A stretch of DNA of 8,235 nucleotides, taken from contig DAGO01000066.1 in NCBI GenBank assembly GCA_002498185.1, positions 1 through 8,235 on the forward strand. Direction: 5' to 3'. Made by a program: the position numbers and the translations under genes. Every line of letters starts with the position of its first letter. Position 1 is the first letter of the stretch. Shown here one piece after another: positions 1 through 6,217 of this stretch. Under the pieces are notes generated by a model. The model was not told where the DNA came from, did not search any database, and worked only from the letters and a program-made list of their open reading frames with translations. The DNA comes from Euryarchaeota archaeon UBA10. GTDB taxonomy: Archaea; Thermoplasmatota; Poseidoniia; Poseidoniales; Poseidoniaceae.

Positions 1-675
1 ACCATCAACCATAACAGGGTCGAAATCTATCCCTAGAGTTGGCCTACCTGTTAGTGCGGCTTCAATAAGAATACCACCAGTTCCACACATGGGGTCAACC
101 ACATGGCCTTCATCGATTCCGGCAGCGATATTGACCGCTGCTCTTGCTAAACGCGGCTCAAGGCTGACAGGTCTGAAGAATGGCCTCTTATTTGCGCGCA
201 TTGCAGACCATCCGTGTTTGCCAGGTCCTTGGCCAACCATCCAACCCCATGCAACATTTCCTGCAGAGTTATCCAAGACGATTCCGAACCTACGCTTTGG
301 ATTTTCCAAGTTGAAAGTAGAACCCTTGTCGTGAAATAATCCACCGACTTGTCTCTCGATATCTCTAGTTGCTACAGGGATTTTTCCTTCATGACGCCAG
401 CATTCTATGGCCATGTCATCGACTTTTTCAGTCTCGATTTGTTGTAACAAGTCTTCGAGCGAAGTCCATTTAGCTATCCCACCATTAACGAGTACACATT
501 CACAACCAGACATGATCTCAGATTTTTCCCAATCGCTTTCACCTGTAGCAGTTAACAGGCGTCTTGAATCAGTTCGAGTTATCTCTGAATTGGTGAACAT
601 TGCTTTAGCTTCGGCTCTGGCAATAGCGGGATGCCAGCCACGTAGTGCGATGATTGCGGTTGCATTAGGTTGCAC
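1..675 (-). CDS. trmG10: tRNA (guanine(10)-N2)-methyltransferase, TrmG10/Trm11 family, 3' end cut by the window
   Basis: Predicted to methylate guanosine 10 of tRNA (m2G and m2,2G) with S-adenosylmethionine in the cytoplasm. The visible 225 residues start at GTG 675. The first ~120 residues fit a THUMP-type RNA-binding region by position, but without clear motifs. The diagnostic part is C-terminal: KRPFFRPVSLEPRLARA, then the methyltransferase motif I VDPMCGTGGILIEAAL, then the acidic IDFDPVMV that ends strand 2 (adenosyl-ribose contact). The catalytic (N/D)PPY motif lies beyond the left edge. An in-frame TAG directly precedes the GTG, and the next in-frame ATG would remove about 25 residues. 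A strong Shine-Dalgarno sequence inside the end of ribD supports the GTG. The start is 4 nt after the ribD stop, so the two genes are probably co-transcribed. The family call is based on the motif I/RPFF pattern; another THUMP methyltransferase is the main alternative. Confidence 0.85.
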   Translation of the reverse strand, partial: MQPNATAIIALRGWHPAIARAEAKAMFTNSEITRTDSRRLLTATGESDWEKSEIMSGCECVLVNGGIAKWTSLEDLLQQIETEKVDDMAIECWRHEGKIPVATRDIERQVGGLFHDKGSTFNLENPKRRFGIVLDNSAGNVAWGWMVGQGPGKHGWSAMRANKRPFFRPVSLEPRLARAAVNIAAGIDEGHVVDPMCGTGGILIEAALTGRPTLGIDFDPVMVDG

Positions 676-679
676 CTAA
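665..679 (-). repeat. Short inverted repeat enclosing the methyltransferase start codon
   Basis: TTAGGT and ACCTAA form a perfect 6-bp inverted repeat around a 3-nt centre. In the transcript the GTG start codon (675-673) lies at the top of this hairpin, just after the Shine-Dalgarno sequence. It could modulate initiation, but the stem is short and may be fortuitous. Confidence 0.35.
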
Positions 680-686
680 TCACCTC
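679..686 (-). promoter_or_regulatory. Ribosome binding site for the GTG-started methyltransferase gene
   Basis: On the minus strand the sequence GAGGTGAT ends 3 nt before GTG 675 and overlaps the ribD stop codon TGA (682-680). It matches the anti-Shine-Dalgarno end of archaeal 16S rRNA. It is the main reason for choosing the GTG start, and it suggests translational coupling with ribD. Confidence 0.75.
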
Positions 687-1678
687 GTGTAGATTTTGAC
701 AAGTTCTTCTCCCCACGTGGTTTCTTCGAATTTCGAAAACGAGGATAGGTCAAAATTAGAGTACACAGGGGTGGTATGAGTCACATTTGACTGTACCAAA
801 ATAAACTCATCAACTAGCCCTTCTTCTAGGAAATGGTTGATTGTAGTTGGTCCACCCTCAACCAGCAACCTCTGAATCTCTAAATCGCCCAGCATGTCAA
901 GTAAGGCAGGCAATCCTCTGAAATCTTCAGTCATGTGCCTAGTCGCAAATCCATCAGTGAGGATTTTCGAATCAGGACTGATTCTGTTGTTGGGGTCAAT
1001 AGCTACTCGAATAGGCTGCCTCTCAGTATCAACAAGCCTGACAGTTAGCGCAGGGTCGTCTCGTATGACAGTATTAGCACCAACAAGTACTGCGCAACAG
1101 TCCTTGCGAAGTACGTGGACTTGCTTCAGACATTCTTCGCTAGTAAACCTTCCAGCATCTTTAGACAGGTCGTCCACTGAGCCATTTGCATCAATAGCGA
1201 CCTTTACGGTAACGTACGGCCTTCGGTTTTCACACCAATGCAAGAATTCACGCATTTGCACAGCAGCCTCATCTTTTAGTAAACCGCTTTCGACCTTTAT
1301 TCCAGCCTCTTCTAGAACAGAAACGCCGTTTCCTCTAACCAATGGATTTGGGTCGCCATGTGCGATTACGACCTCGCTAATTCCCGCCCAAAGTAATGCC
1401 TCAGTACATGGAGGAGTTCTTCCGAAGTGGTTACAGGGCTCCAATGTAATGTATGCCTTAGCGCCATTTGTGTTGTGTCCTTTTTCTTCAGCATCATGTA
1501 TCGCCATCTGTTCAGCATGTAGTCCACCTAAGTGGTCGTGCCAACCTTCAGCAATCACATTTCCATCTTTGACTAGAACACAGCCAACCAAAGGATTTGG
1601 TCGTACGCGCCCCCTTCCTTTTTCCGCTACCTCAAGGGCGCGGCTCATGTATTCACGCTCGGCCGCGGTCCAAGTCAT
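680..1678 (-). CDS. ribD: Bifunctional riboflavin biosynthesis protein RibD (pyrimidine deaminase/reductase)
   Basis: Catalyses two successive riboflavin steps: deamination of 2,5-diamino-6-ribosylamino-4(3H)-pyrimidinone 5'-phosphate and NADPH-dependent reduction of the ribosyl side chain. Residues 1-145 are a cytidine-deaminase-like zinc domain. They contain RPNPLVGCVLV, HAEQ (H54 as zinc ligand, E56 as proton shuttle) and EPCNHFGRTPPC (C82 and C91 as zinc ligands). Residues 154-332 are the reductase, with RPYVTVKVAIDANG, VGANTVIRDDPALTVR, LLVEGGPTTINHFL and GLVDEF. At 332 residues it is slightly shorter than typical bacterial RibD (about 360), mainly in the reductase. ATG 1678 is the first start after an in-frame TAA, and no clear Shine-Dalgarno precedes it. 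Most studied archaea use a separate reductase (ArfC) and a differently ordered pathway, so this fused form suggests acquisition from bacteria (inference). Confidence 0.93.
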   Translation of the reverse strand: MTWTAAEREYMSRALEVAEKGRGRVRPNPLVGCVLVKDGNVIAEGWHDHLGGLHAEQMAIHDAEEKGHNTNGAKAYITLEPCNHFGRTPPCTEALLWAGISEVVIAHGDPNPLVRGNGVSVLEEAGIKVESGLLKDEAAVQMREFLHWCENRRPYVTVKVAIDANGSVDDLSKDAGRFTSEECLKQVHVLRKDCCAVLVGANTVIRDDPALTVRLVDTERQPIRVAIDPNNRISPDSKILTDGFATRHMTEDFRGLPALLDMLGDLEIQRLLVEGGPTTINHFLEEGLVDEFILVQSNVTHTTPVYSNFDLSSFSKFEETTWGEELVKIYTR

Positions 1679-1765
1679 GTTGCTCGCTGATTAGGCATCA
1701 GACATGAGTGCATCGCTTCCTGGTGACAACAGCATTGATGGGTTCAACACCTTCTACCAGCATAT
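1679..1765. other. Divergent intergenic region between ribD and the lipid kinase gene
   Basis: This 87-base gap must hold the start signals of both divergent genes. Neither gene has an evident Shine-Dalgarno, so leaderless transcription is possible. The only TATA-like string is the self-complementary CATATATG at 1761-1768, about 85 bases upstream of ribD and overlapping the kinase start codon. I see no riboswitch-like structure upstream of ribD. No promoter can be fixed with confidence. Confidence 0.4.
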
Positions 1766-2788
1766 ATGGGGGCCTTACATTGCATTGTCAATCCTGCCAG
1801 CAGAGACCACACTTGTGGTAAGAGATGGCCCTCAGTTGTTGCAAAATTAGAATCTAAAGGCATTGAGGTAACCACTCACATGACTCAAAGAGTTGGTCAT
1901 GCAAGTGAGATTGCTTGGGATTTGAGAGGCAAAAACGTCGAAGGGCCAATAGTAGCGGTTGGTGGAGACGGCACAGTGCATGAAGTTGCAAGTGCTCTGC
2001 GAGGTAGTGACATACCTCTTGGAATAATCCCGTTTGGTTCCGGAAACGATTATGCAATTACCCAAGGGATTTCAAGAAAAAACATCGATGAAGCAATTGA
2101 TGTACTGATCAACGGAGTAGACCGACGCTGTGCTGCATGGCGCCTAGAAGGATTTCCAGCGCCAAGCGCTGGAGATTACCCCTCGCCGGAAGCCAATGAA
2201 TGGAATGGGCCAGCCCAAAATGAAGGCAGAGTGGTTCGTTGGGTATTTTTAGAATCCGATGCAGGAATCACTAGCGCAATATCTCGTGCTAAGCTATCTA
2301 GAGCAAAGTGGATCAAGGGTAACAAGAAATACACTTACCTAGGGATTACAACAATACCGTTTTGGAAGAGAAGAAAGGTATGGCTCAAATTAGATGACGA
2401 AGAAGGCAGAATCCTAGATTTCTCTATGTTTGCAGCCACGACAGGCGAAACCTTCGGAGGTGGTTATCAGGTTTGTCCGGGGGTCACCCCAGTAGACAAA
2501 GAGGGTTCAATCGTTTATGCACCTCGTCTCTCACGAATTGCAATGCTTTCTCTGATGGGCCCAATGAAGAAAGGCAAGCATATCGGCAAGTGGGGGATTA
2601 CCCAACAGAAAGCGAATCGAATCGAGATTAAACCAGTTGATAGTTCAGGGAATGTGTGTGATGAACCATTGCCTCTATCAACGTGGGTTCAAGCAGATGG
2701 AGAACCGATTATTGTTAGTCCAGCGACATTAGAATGGCATACAGAACAACTACTCGTCCGTGGAGCCGCAAACGTGCCTTGGGCTTAG
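1766..2788 (+). CDS. Diacylglycerol kinase family lipid kinase (YegS/BmrU-like)
   Basis: Predicted ATP-dependent kinase acting on a lipid hydroxyl group at the membrane surface; the true substrate cannot be read from sequence. The 340 residues show the DAGK catalytic pattern: INPASR-like opening IVNPASR (7-13), the nucleotide-binding loop VAVGGDGTVHEVASAL (63-78), and PLGIIPFGSGNDYA (84-97). The C-terminal lobe has ETFGGGYQVCPGV (228-240) and VQADGEP (308-314), as in YegS-like kinases. Residues 130-155 are a proline-rich insertion, longer than I expect for the family. ATG 1766 is the first start after an in-frame TGA at 1736-1738. The gene is the only plus-strand gene in the window. Its TAG stop overlaps the TAA stop of the convergent gene. 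In archaea such kinases may act in polar lipid synthesis or recycling, but the neighbours give no functional hint. Confidence 0.88.
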   Translation: MGALHCIVNPASRDHTCGKRWPSVVAKLESKGIEVTTHMTQRVGHASEIAWDLRGKNVEGPIVAVGGDGTVHEVASALRGSDIPLGIIPFGSGNDYAITQGISRKNIDEAIDVLINGVDRRCAAWRLEGFPAPSAGDYPSPEANEWNGPAQNEGRVVRWVFLESDAGITSAISRAKLSRAKWIKGNKKYTYLGITTIPFWKRRKVWLKLDDEEGRILDFSMFAATTGETFGGGYQVCPGVTPVDKEGSIVYAPRLSRIAMLSLMGPMKKGKHIGKWGITQQKANRIEIKPVDSSGNVCDEPLPLSTWVQADGEPIIVSPATLEWHTEQLLVRGAANVPWA

Positions 2789-4161
2789 AATGAGAAGTCA
2801 CTAAACTCGTCATCATCTGCAATGGATGCCCGCTTGTTTTCTACAACTGGCTCGGGTTCTGGTTCTGGCTGAGCAGTTCGTGCAGCACGCTTCTTGACTG
2901 CTCTTCTCTTGACAGGCTTACTTGGCGCAGTTGGATTGGCATCTTGCGTTGGCTGTGTTGTTGAACGGGACATGGAAGCAGAGAAATGTCCACGCTTAGC
3001 AGGTTCAGGTTGACTAGAAACTACGCCTGTAGATGGCATAGGAGAGTTGGAAATTTCAGGCATTGAGGTGACAGCGGGTTGAGATGACTCCATCTCTTTC
3101 GCTTCACTTGTGACTACTACTGAATTACCTCCACCGAATGTCTTAGGTCCGTCATCACTGCTGCCGGAGGACAGAACGCTATCCAAACTAAATCCAGGTA
3201 TTGCAACATCCTCTTGTTTGGATTTCTTCTTAGGCGGTGGTGAAGATTTCTTTTGTTTAGCAGAGCGTTCAGCAGCACTTTCCAGCCCGTCTTTCTTAGA
3301 TTGCTTCAGGTCTTTCTTCATCTGTAATGCCTTAGCAAAACCTTCTCTTCCAAGCAATGCTTCTGCAGTTGCTCTTGCACCTTGGCGAATAATCATTGTA
3401 GAGACGATGAACAGCCCAACTCCTCCTCCAATTCCGAAAATTAGGAAGAATAGGATGAAAGTCCAGCCGCCAAAGATGTCAGTATCTCCTAGCGAGTATT
3501 CATCATCGTGCTCTCCATCAAGGCTGACAACTCCTTGTTCAGTTTTGATGTTGGTTACAACCATTCCATGACCTTGACCATCTAGTTTGCAATTTTCCTC
3601 TGAAACAGTTGCCAAGCCGTCTCCATCTAGGACATATCCTGTCAATTCAATCGGCTGGTGCCAGTGTTGCAGAACATTCAATCCATCTGCAACGTTTTCT
3701 GAACCCGGTATGATACCGATGACTTCCCAATCATTCTCATTATCTGCTAGTTTAGATCCAACCGCTTCACTAGGATTTAGTGGAGAAGACCAGTCTTTCA
3801 AACTAATTCTGCCAGCTTTGCCTTCTTCCACAGACTCAGCAGAACTCCACGTCATGGTGTGAATGATTACCGCAGCGCCCATTGCAGACTCTACGTTATC
3901 CAAGTCAGGGTGCTCTGAATAGAGTTCGGAAGAAATCAGCATTCCAGTGATTTTCATTTGCGATTCTCCGCACCCAACAACTGAGATTGTCTCGTCAAAT
4001 CCTTGACCCATTTTGGATTTGATTTCAGCAGAATCGCCGTCTATGTCTACATGGACTTGACCGTCTCCAGTACCCCATTGAGGAGTAGAGGAGTAGATAC
4101 ATCCTGCCATGAACATTAGCAAAACCAGCAGCATCCCCAAGCGCATGTGTGGTCGGGCCAT
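2785..4161 (-). CDS. Predicted membrane-anchored lipoprotein with charged cytoplasmic tail, function unknown
   Basis: I do not recognise a family. The 458-residue protein starts MARPHMRLGM and continues with a hydrophobic signal sequence ending in a lipobox-like M-A-G-C (C21). Residues 22-230 form an acidic, presumably external domain with two cysteines (C64, C191) that could pair. A single strong membrane helix spans about 232-258 and is followed by RQGARA, so the C terminus should be cytoplasmic. Residues 260-458 look disordered: a Lys-rich helical stretch (278-316), Ser/Pro/Gln-rich sequence, a basic patch KPVKRRAVKKRAAR, a PEPEPEP run and an acidic-aromatic end DDDEFSDFSF. ATG 4161 is chosen because it has AGGT 5 nt upstream and gives an intact signal peptide. 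ATG 4146 would also keep it. The frame stays open to a GTG at 4290 inside tRNA-Ser, which is not credible as a start. GAAATATG at 4199-4206 is a possible TATA element. Confidence 0.75.
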   Translation of the reverse strand: MARPHMRLGMLLVLLMFMAGCIYSSTPQWGTGDGQVHVDIDGDSAEIKSKMGQGFDETISVVGCGESQMKITGMLISSELYSEHPDLDNVESAMGAAVIIHTMTWSSAESVEEGKAGRISLKDWSSPLNPSEAVGSKLADNENDWEVIGIIPGSENVADGLNVLQHWHQPIELTGYVLDGDGLATVSEENCKLDGQGHGMVVTNIKTEQGVVSLDGEHDDEYSLGDTDIFGGWTFILFFLIFGIGGGVGLFIVSTMIIRQGARATAEALLGREGFAKALQMKKDLKQSKKDGLESAAERSAKQKKSSPPPKKKSKQEDVAIPGFSLDSVLSSGSSDDGPKTFGGGNSVVVTSEAKEMESSQPAVTSMPEISNSPMPSTGVVSSQPEPAKRGHFSASMSRSTTQPTQDANPTAPSKPVKRRAVKKRAARTAQPEPEPEPVVENKRASIADDDEFSDFSF

Positions 4162-4234
4162 GCAGTACCTATGAGGCATTGAGTTGTTGAAGCCTTCCCA
4201 TATTTCTGGTGAAACTAGGCTCGAAGTTGAGAGG

Positions 4235-4317
4235 CGCGGAGAGAGAGATTCGAACTCCCGTGTCCGAGGGACAGTGGATTTCAAGTCCACCGCAATACCA
4301 GGCTATGCGATCTCCGC
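4235..4317 (-). tRNA. tRNA-Ser, anticodon UGA
   Basis: An 83-nt class II tRNA folds completely by eye. The acceptor stem is GCGGAGA (4317-4311) with TCTCCGC (4242-4236), and the discriminator G is at 4235. The D stem is GCA/TGC. The anticodon stem GTGGA/TCCAC encloses the loop CTTGAAA, so the anticodon is UGA (4283-4281), reading UCN serine codons. The long variable arm is TGTCC-CTC-GGACA. The T arm is GGGAG-TTCGAAT-CTCTC with one G-U pair. CCA is not encoded (CCT follows the discriminator), so it would be added after transcription. No intron is seen. The gene lies 43 bases after the Sco gene and 73 bases before the lipoprotein gene, all on one strand. Confidence 0.96.
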
Positions 4318-4360
4318 CTGTACTGACGGGGGTGCAATTCTTTCAAGAATCTATCCTTGG

Positions 4361-5755
4361 TTATTCTTCACGGCTGGTGGCGATAATCGCTAGACCAAGA
4401 CCCGCTGCAGCGGTTGCGAATGTGAAGCCAGGCAGTCCATGGTCATGGTCGCCAGGGTCTGAAACTAAATTTGCAGCTCTTTTGACATCATCGACAAATA
4501 GGTCAACATCCCAATCATAGCCTAAGAATACGACCTTAGGTTTCCAGTTAGCATCTAGGATGAATGTCTGAGTTGAGTGTGAAGTGCTCGTGGCTACATT
4601 CATTGCTTCTGGAATTGGAATCATTTCATCTGAAGTTGTGTTAGGTGCCCACGCGATGTGATTTTCATCGAGTAGTGAATCCATTCCAACCATACTTTCA
4701 CTCCATGATTCAGAGGTCTCATTCCAGTAGTGCAATTGCCACCACCAAGAGTAATCAGCAGGGGCTTCAACTCCGTCGATGACGTTCATGTAATGGCCCC
4801 ATTCAGAAGCAGGAGCATCGAATGATTCCAGAGCACCGAGGGACATGTGCCAGGCGCTGAAATTAGTCAACTCTGTAGAATCGACTGAACCATTGGACTG
4901 TACGATTGTAAACACGGAGTCGTGAGCATCTGAAGGAGATGGAATTGTAGCATCGTCTGTTGAATTAGGTGCAAATGCAAGTGGTCCACTTTCAACATCA
5001 TCTATTCCAACCATAGATGCTTCCCAAGCATTGGTAGTCTCATTCCATGAGTGAAGCTCCCACCACCAAGAGTAATCAGCAGGAGCATCATCGTTGTTTA
5101 TTCCACTAACGAAATTACCGAATTGGCTAGAACTTGAATTGATATCCCATCCTGCTTGGTAAGCAGAGGCGGTTAGTTGGTCCCATCCATTAGGTACAAC
5201 ATCGTGCTCGTTACTAGTTCCATTAGGCATCATTACAGTAACAGTTGGCACGCTTTCCTCATCCATCGAGTCACCATGGTCATGGTCGTGGTCGTGATTT
5301 TCTATTTCCTCAGTGATAACTGAAATTCCGAAATCACCCCAGATTGTTTCCAGATCTTCTAATTCACCGGTTAGATGGGGCCACGTTGCACCATAATCCT
5401 CTCTGTACTCTCTCAGAACATTTGGCTTGTCGTTTCGTGGATCTACAGTGATTGAGATAAATTGGTAATCAACGCCATCAAGTTCGCTTTCTGCCTGAAT
5501 CATATTGTTTGTAATAACCGGACATACATCGGGGCAGGTAGTGAAGATGAATGCAACGACATTGACATCAGCACTGCCTGTGTGAAGTGAATAGTAATTG
5601 AAATTCTGATCGATTAAGACATGATTAGGAATTGAGGTTCTTTCCAAAACATAACCGTTCCAGTGAACATCGCTTCCATGCCCCTCGCCTGCACTACCGG
5701 CGGGAATAGTCGATGCTGATAGCAGTACTACAATAGCGATAGACAGCCAGCGCAT
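4361..5755 (-). CDS. sco: Sco1/SenC-family copper chaperone with inserted tandem DUF4430-like domains and PGF-CTERM-like tail
   Basis: Predicted extracytoplasmic copper chaperone for cytochrome oxidase CuA assembly. A signal peptide (1-23) leads into a Sco thioredoxin-like fold: VVAFIFTTCPDVCPVIT with the copper CxxxC (C74, C78), FISITVDPRNDKPNVLREY (99-117), and YGATWPHLTG. At about residue 150 the fold is interrupted by a His/Asp run (154-160) and two related domains (169-273 and 280-381), each with ADYSWWW, an LHxWNET motif and SMVG. The Sco fold then resumes at SHSTQTFILDANWKPKVVFLG, where H393 matches the conserved copper histidine. Residues 440-464 are LPGF, a hydrophobic segment and SREE, resembling an archaeosortase signal. 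Length is 464 residues against roughly 200 for ordinary Sco proteins. ATG 5755 has GGAG 8 nt upstream. The gene lies downstream of coxA, coxC and the subunit IV gene. The Sco assignment is firm; the DUF4430 assignment is by pattern only. Confidence 0.85.
   Translation of the reverse strand: MRWLSIAIVVLLSASTIPAGSAGEGHGSDVHWNGYVLERTSIPNHVLIDQNFNYYSLHTGSADVNVVAFIFTTCPDVCPVITNNMIQAESELDGVDYQFISITVDPRNDKPNVLREYREDYGATWPHLTGELEDLETIWGDFGISVITEEIENHDHDHDHGDSMDEESVPTVTVMMPNGTSNEHDVVPNGWDQLTASAYQAGWDINSSSSQFGNFVSGINNDDAPADYSWWWELHSWNETTNAWEASMVGIDDVESGPLAFAPNSTDDATIPSPSDAHDSVFTIVQSNGSVDSTELTNFSAWHMSLGALESFDAPASEWGHYMNVIDGVEAPADYSWWWQLHYWNETSESWSESMVGMDSLLDENHIAWAPNTTSDEMIPIPEAMNVATSTSHSTQTFILDANWKPKVVFLGYDWDVDLFVDDVKRAANLVSDPGDHDHGLPGFTFATAAAGLGLAIIATSREE
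4613..4918 (-). repeat. Second DUF4430-like domain copy inserted in the Sco protein
   Basis: Encodes Sco residues 280-381. Shared landmarks with the first copy are WGHYMNVIDG, PADYSWWWQLHYWNET, SMVGMDSL, AWAPNTTSD and the closing IP. The 24 bases encoding PADYSWWW (4739-4762) are identical to those in the first copy (5060-5083), including synonymous positions. Confidence 0.65.
4937..5251 (-). repeat. First DUF4430-like domain copy inserted in the Sco protein
   Basis: Encodes Sco residues 169-273. The order of elements fits DUF4430 (transcobalamin C-terminal-like): a strand VTVMMPNG, a helix LTASAYQAG, QFGNFVSGI, then the aromatic core PADYSWWWELHSWNET and SMVGIDDV. It aligns along its length with the second copy, which starts about 107 residues later. 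Confidence 0.6.
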
Positions 5756-5769
5756 GTTATTGACTCCAG

Positions 5770-5787
5770 ACTTTCATTAATGAAAGT
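5770..5787. promoter_or_regulatory. Perfect 18-bp palindrome upstream of the Sco gene
   Basis: ACTTTCATTAATGAAAGT equals its own reverse complement over all 18 bases. It lies in the 48-base gap between the subunit IV gene and the Sco gene, and ends 2 nt before the Sco Shine-Dalgarno GGAG (5767-5764). It could be the operator of a dimeric repressor or activator or, as RNA, a 7-bp hairpin with a TTAA loop next to the ribosome site. No T-run follows, so a terminator is less likely. Confidence 0.5.
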
Positions 5788-5803
5788 TGTACTATCCTGT
5801 CAC

Positions 5804-6208
5804 TCACTCAGTAACATAGGAATAATCCCAGTTAGGAGTGCACCAAGCAGGCAATTGGTCGATACCTGCTGGGTTAGATAATCCGATACCCCATAGCATC
5901 AATGCTACGAATAGAACTGGGAATAATGCAGTTCTAGTGTAGATGAATGGATCTCCTTTCAAGTGCATAAAGAATGCAGCGATTCCATATCCTTTGATGA
6001 TTCCGACAACAATCAATACGGCCCAAACAGCGCCACGGGTGATTTGTATGTCGGTTCCTGGAACTGTTTCGAAGAAAACAGCTGCAACTTCAAACAGCGT
6101 GAAGAACATTAGAATTAGGAAATTTACGTAGTAAACATCCTTTCCAATAATATCAGCCATCTTTTGGAATATTCCTGCAATTGGTCCTGTATACTTGTGT
6201 TCGCCCAT
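5804..6208 (-). CDS. coxD: Cytochrome c oxidase subunit IV (prokaryotic COX4/CyoD-like)
   Basis: A small accessory membrane subunit of the haem-copper oxidase, thought to stabilise the complex. The 134 residues form three predicted helices (about 28-48, 59-81, 92-112). The family signature is at the end of helix 2: IIKGYGIAAFFMHLKGD (70-86), matching the conserved FMHL region of prokaryotic subunit IV. The C-terminal AWCTPNWDYSYVTE carries one cysteine and several aromatics and is probably external. ATG 6208 has GAGGCGAT 3 nt upstream, overlapping the coxC stop codon, and the intergenic gap is only 9 nt. This indicates co-transcription and probably coupled translation with coxC. The identification rests on the MHLK motif, size, topology and operon position. 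Confidence 0.85.
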   Translation of the reverse strand: MGEHKYTGPIAGIFQKMADIIGKDVYYVNFLILMFFTLFEVAAVFFETVPGTDIQITRGAVWAVLIVVGIIKGYGIAAFFMHLKGDPFIYTRTALFPVLFVALMLWGIGLSNPAGIDQLPAWCTPNWDYSYVTE

Positions 6209-6217
6209 GTTATCGCC

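Noticed and set aside
894..1694. Long plus-strand open frame opposite ribD
   Set aside because: It is antisense to a clear RibD with intact motifs, and its translation is Ser/Pro-rich with no recognisable domain.
1704..1850. Possible 48-residue plus-strand peptide starting at ATG 1704 and overlapping the lipid kinase gene
   Set aside because: No Shine-Dalgarno and no recognisable motif, and it overlaps the well-supported kinase start in another frame.
3110..3862. Plus-strand open frames opposite the lipoprotein gene
   Set aside because: They are shadows of the Ser/Pro/Lys-rich minus-strand coding region, with no motif or start signal.
4162..4290. N-terminal extension of the lipoprotein gene from a GTG at 4290
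   Set aside because: The extension reads through the anticodon arm, variable arm and T arm of tRNA-Ser on the same strand, and would place 43 residues before an intact signal peptide.
4337..4350. Inverted repeat ATTCTT/AAGAAT between the Sco gene and tRNA-Ser as a terminator
   Set aside because: The stem is 6 bp with a 2-nt loop and no T-run follows on the minus strand, so it is too weak to call.
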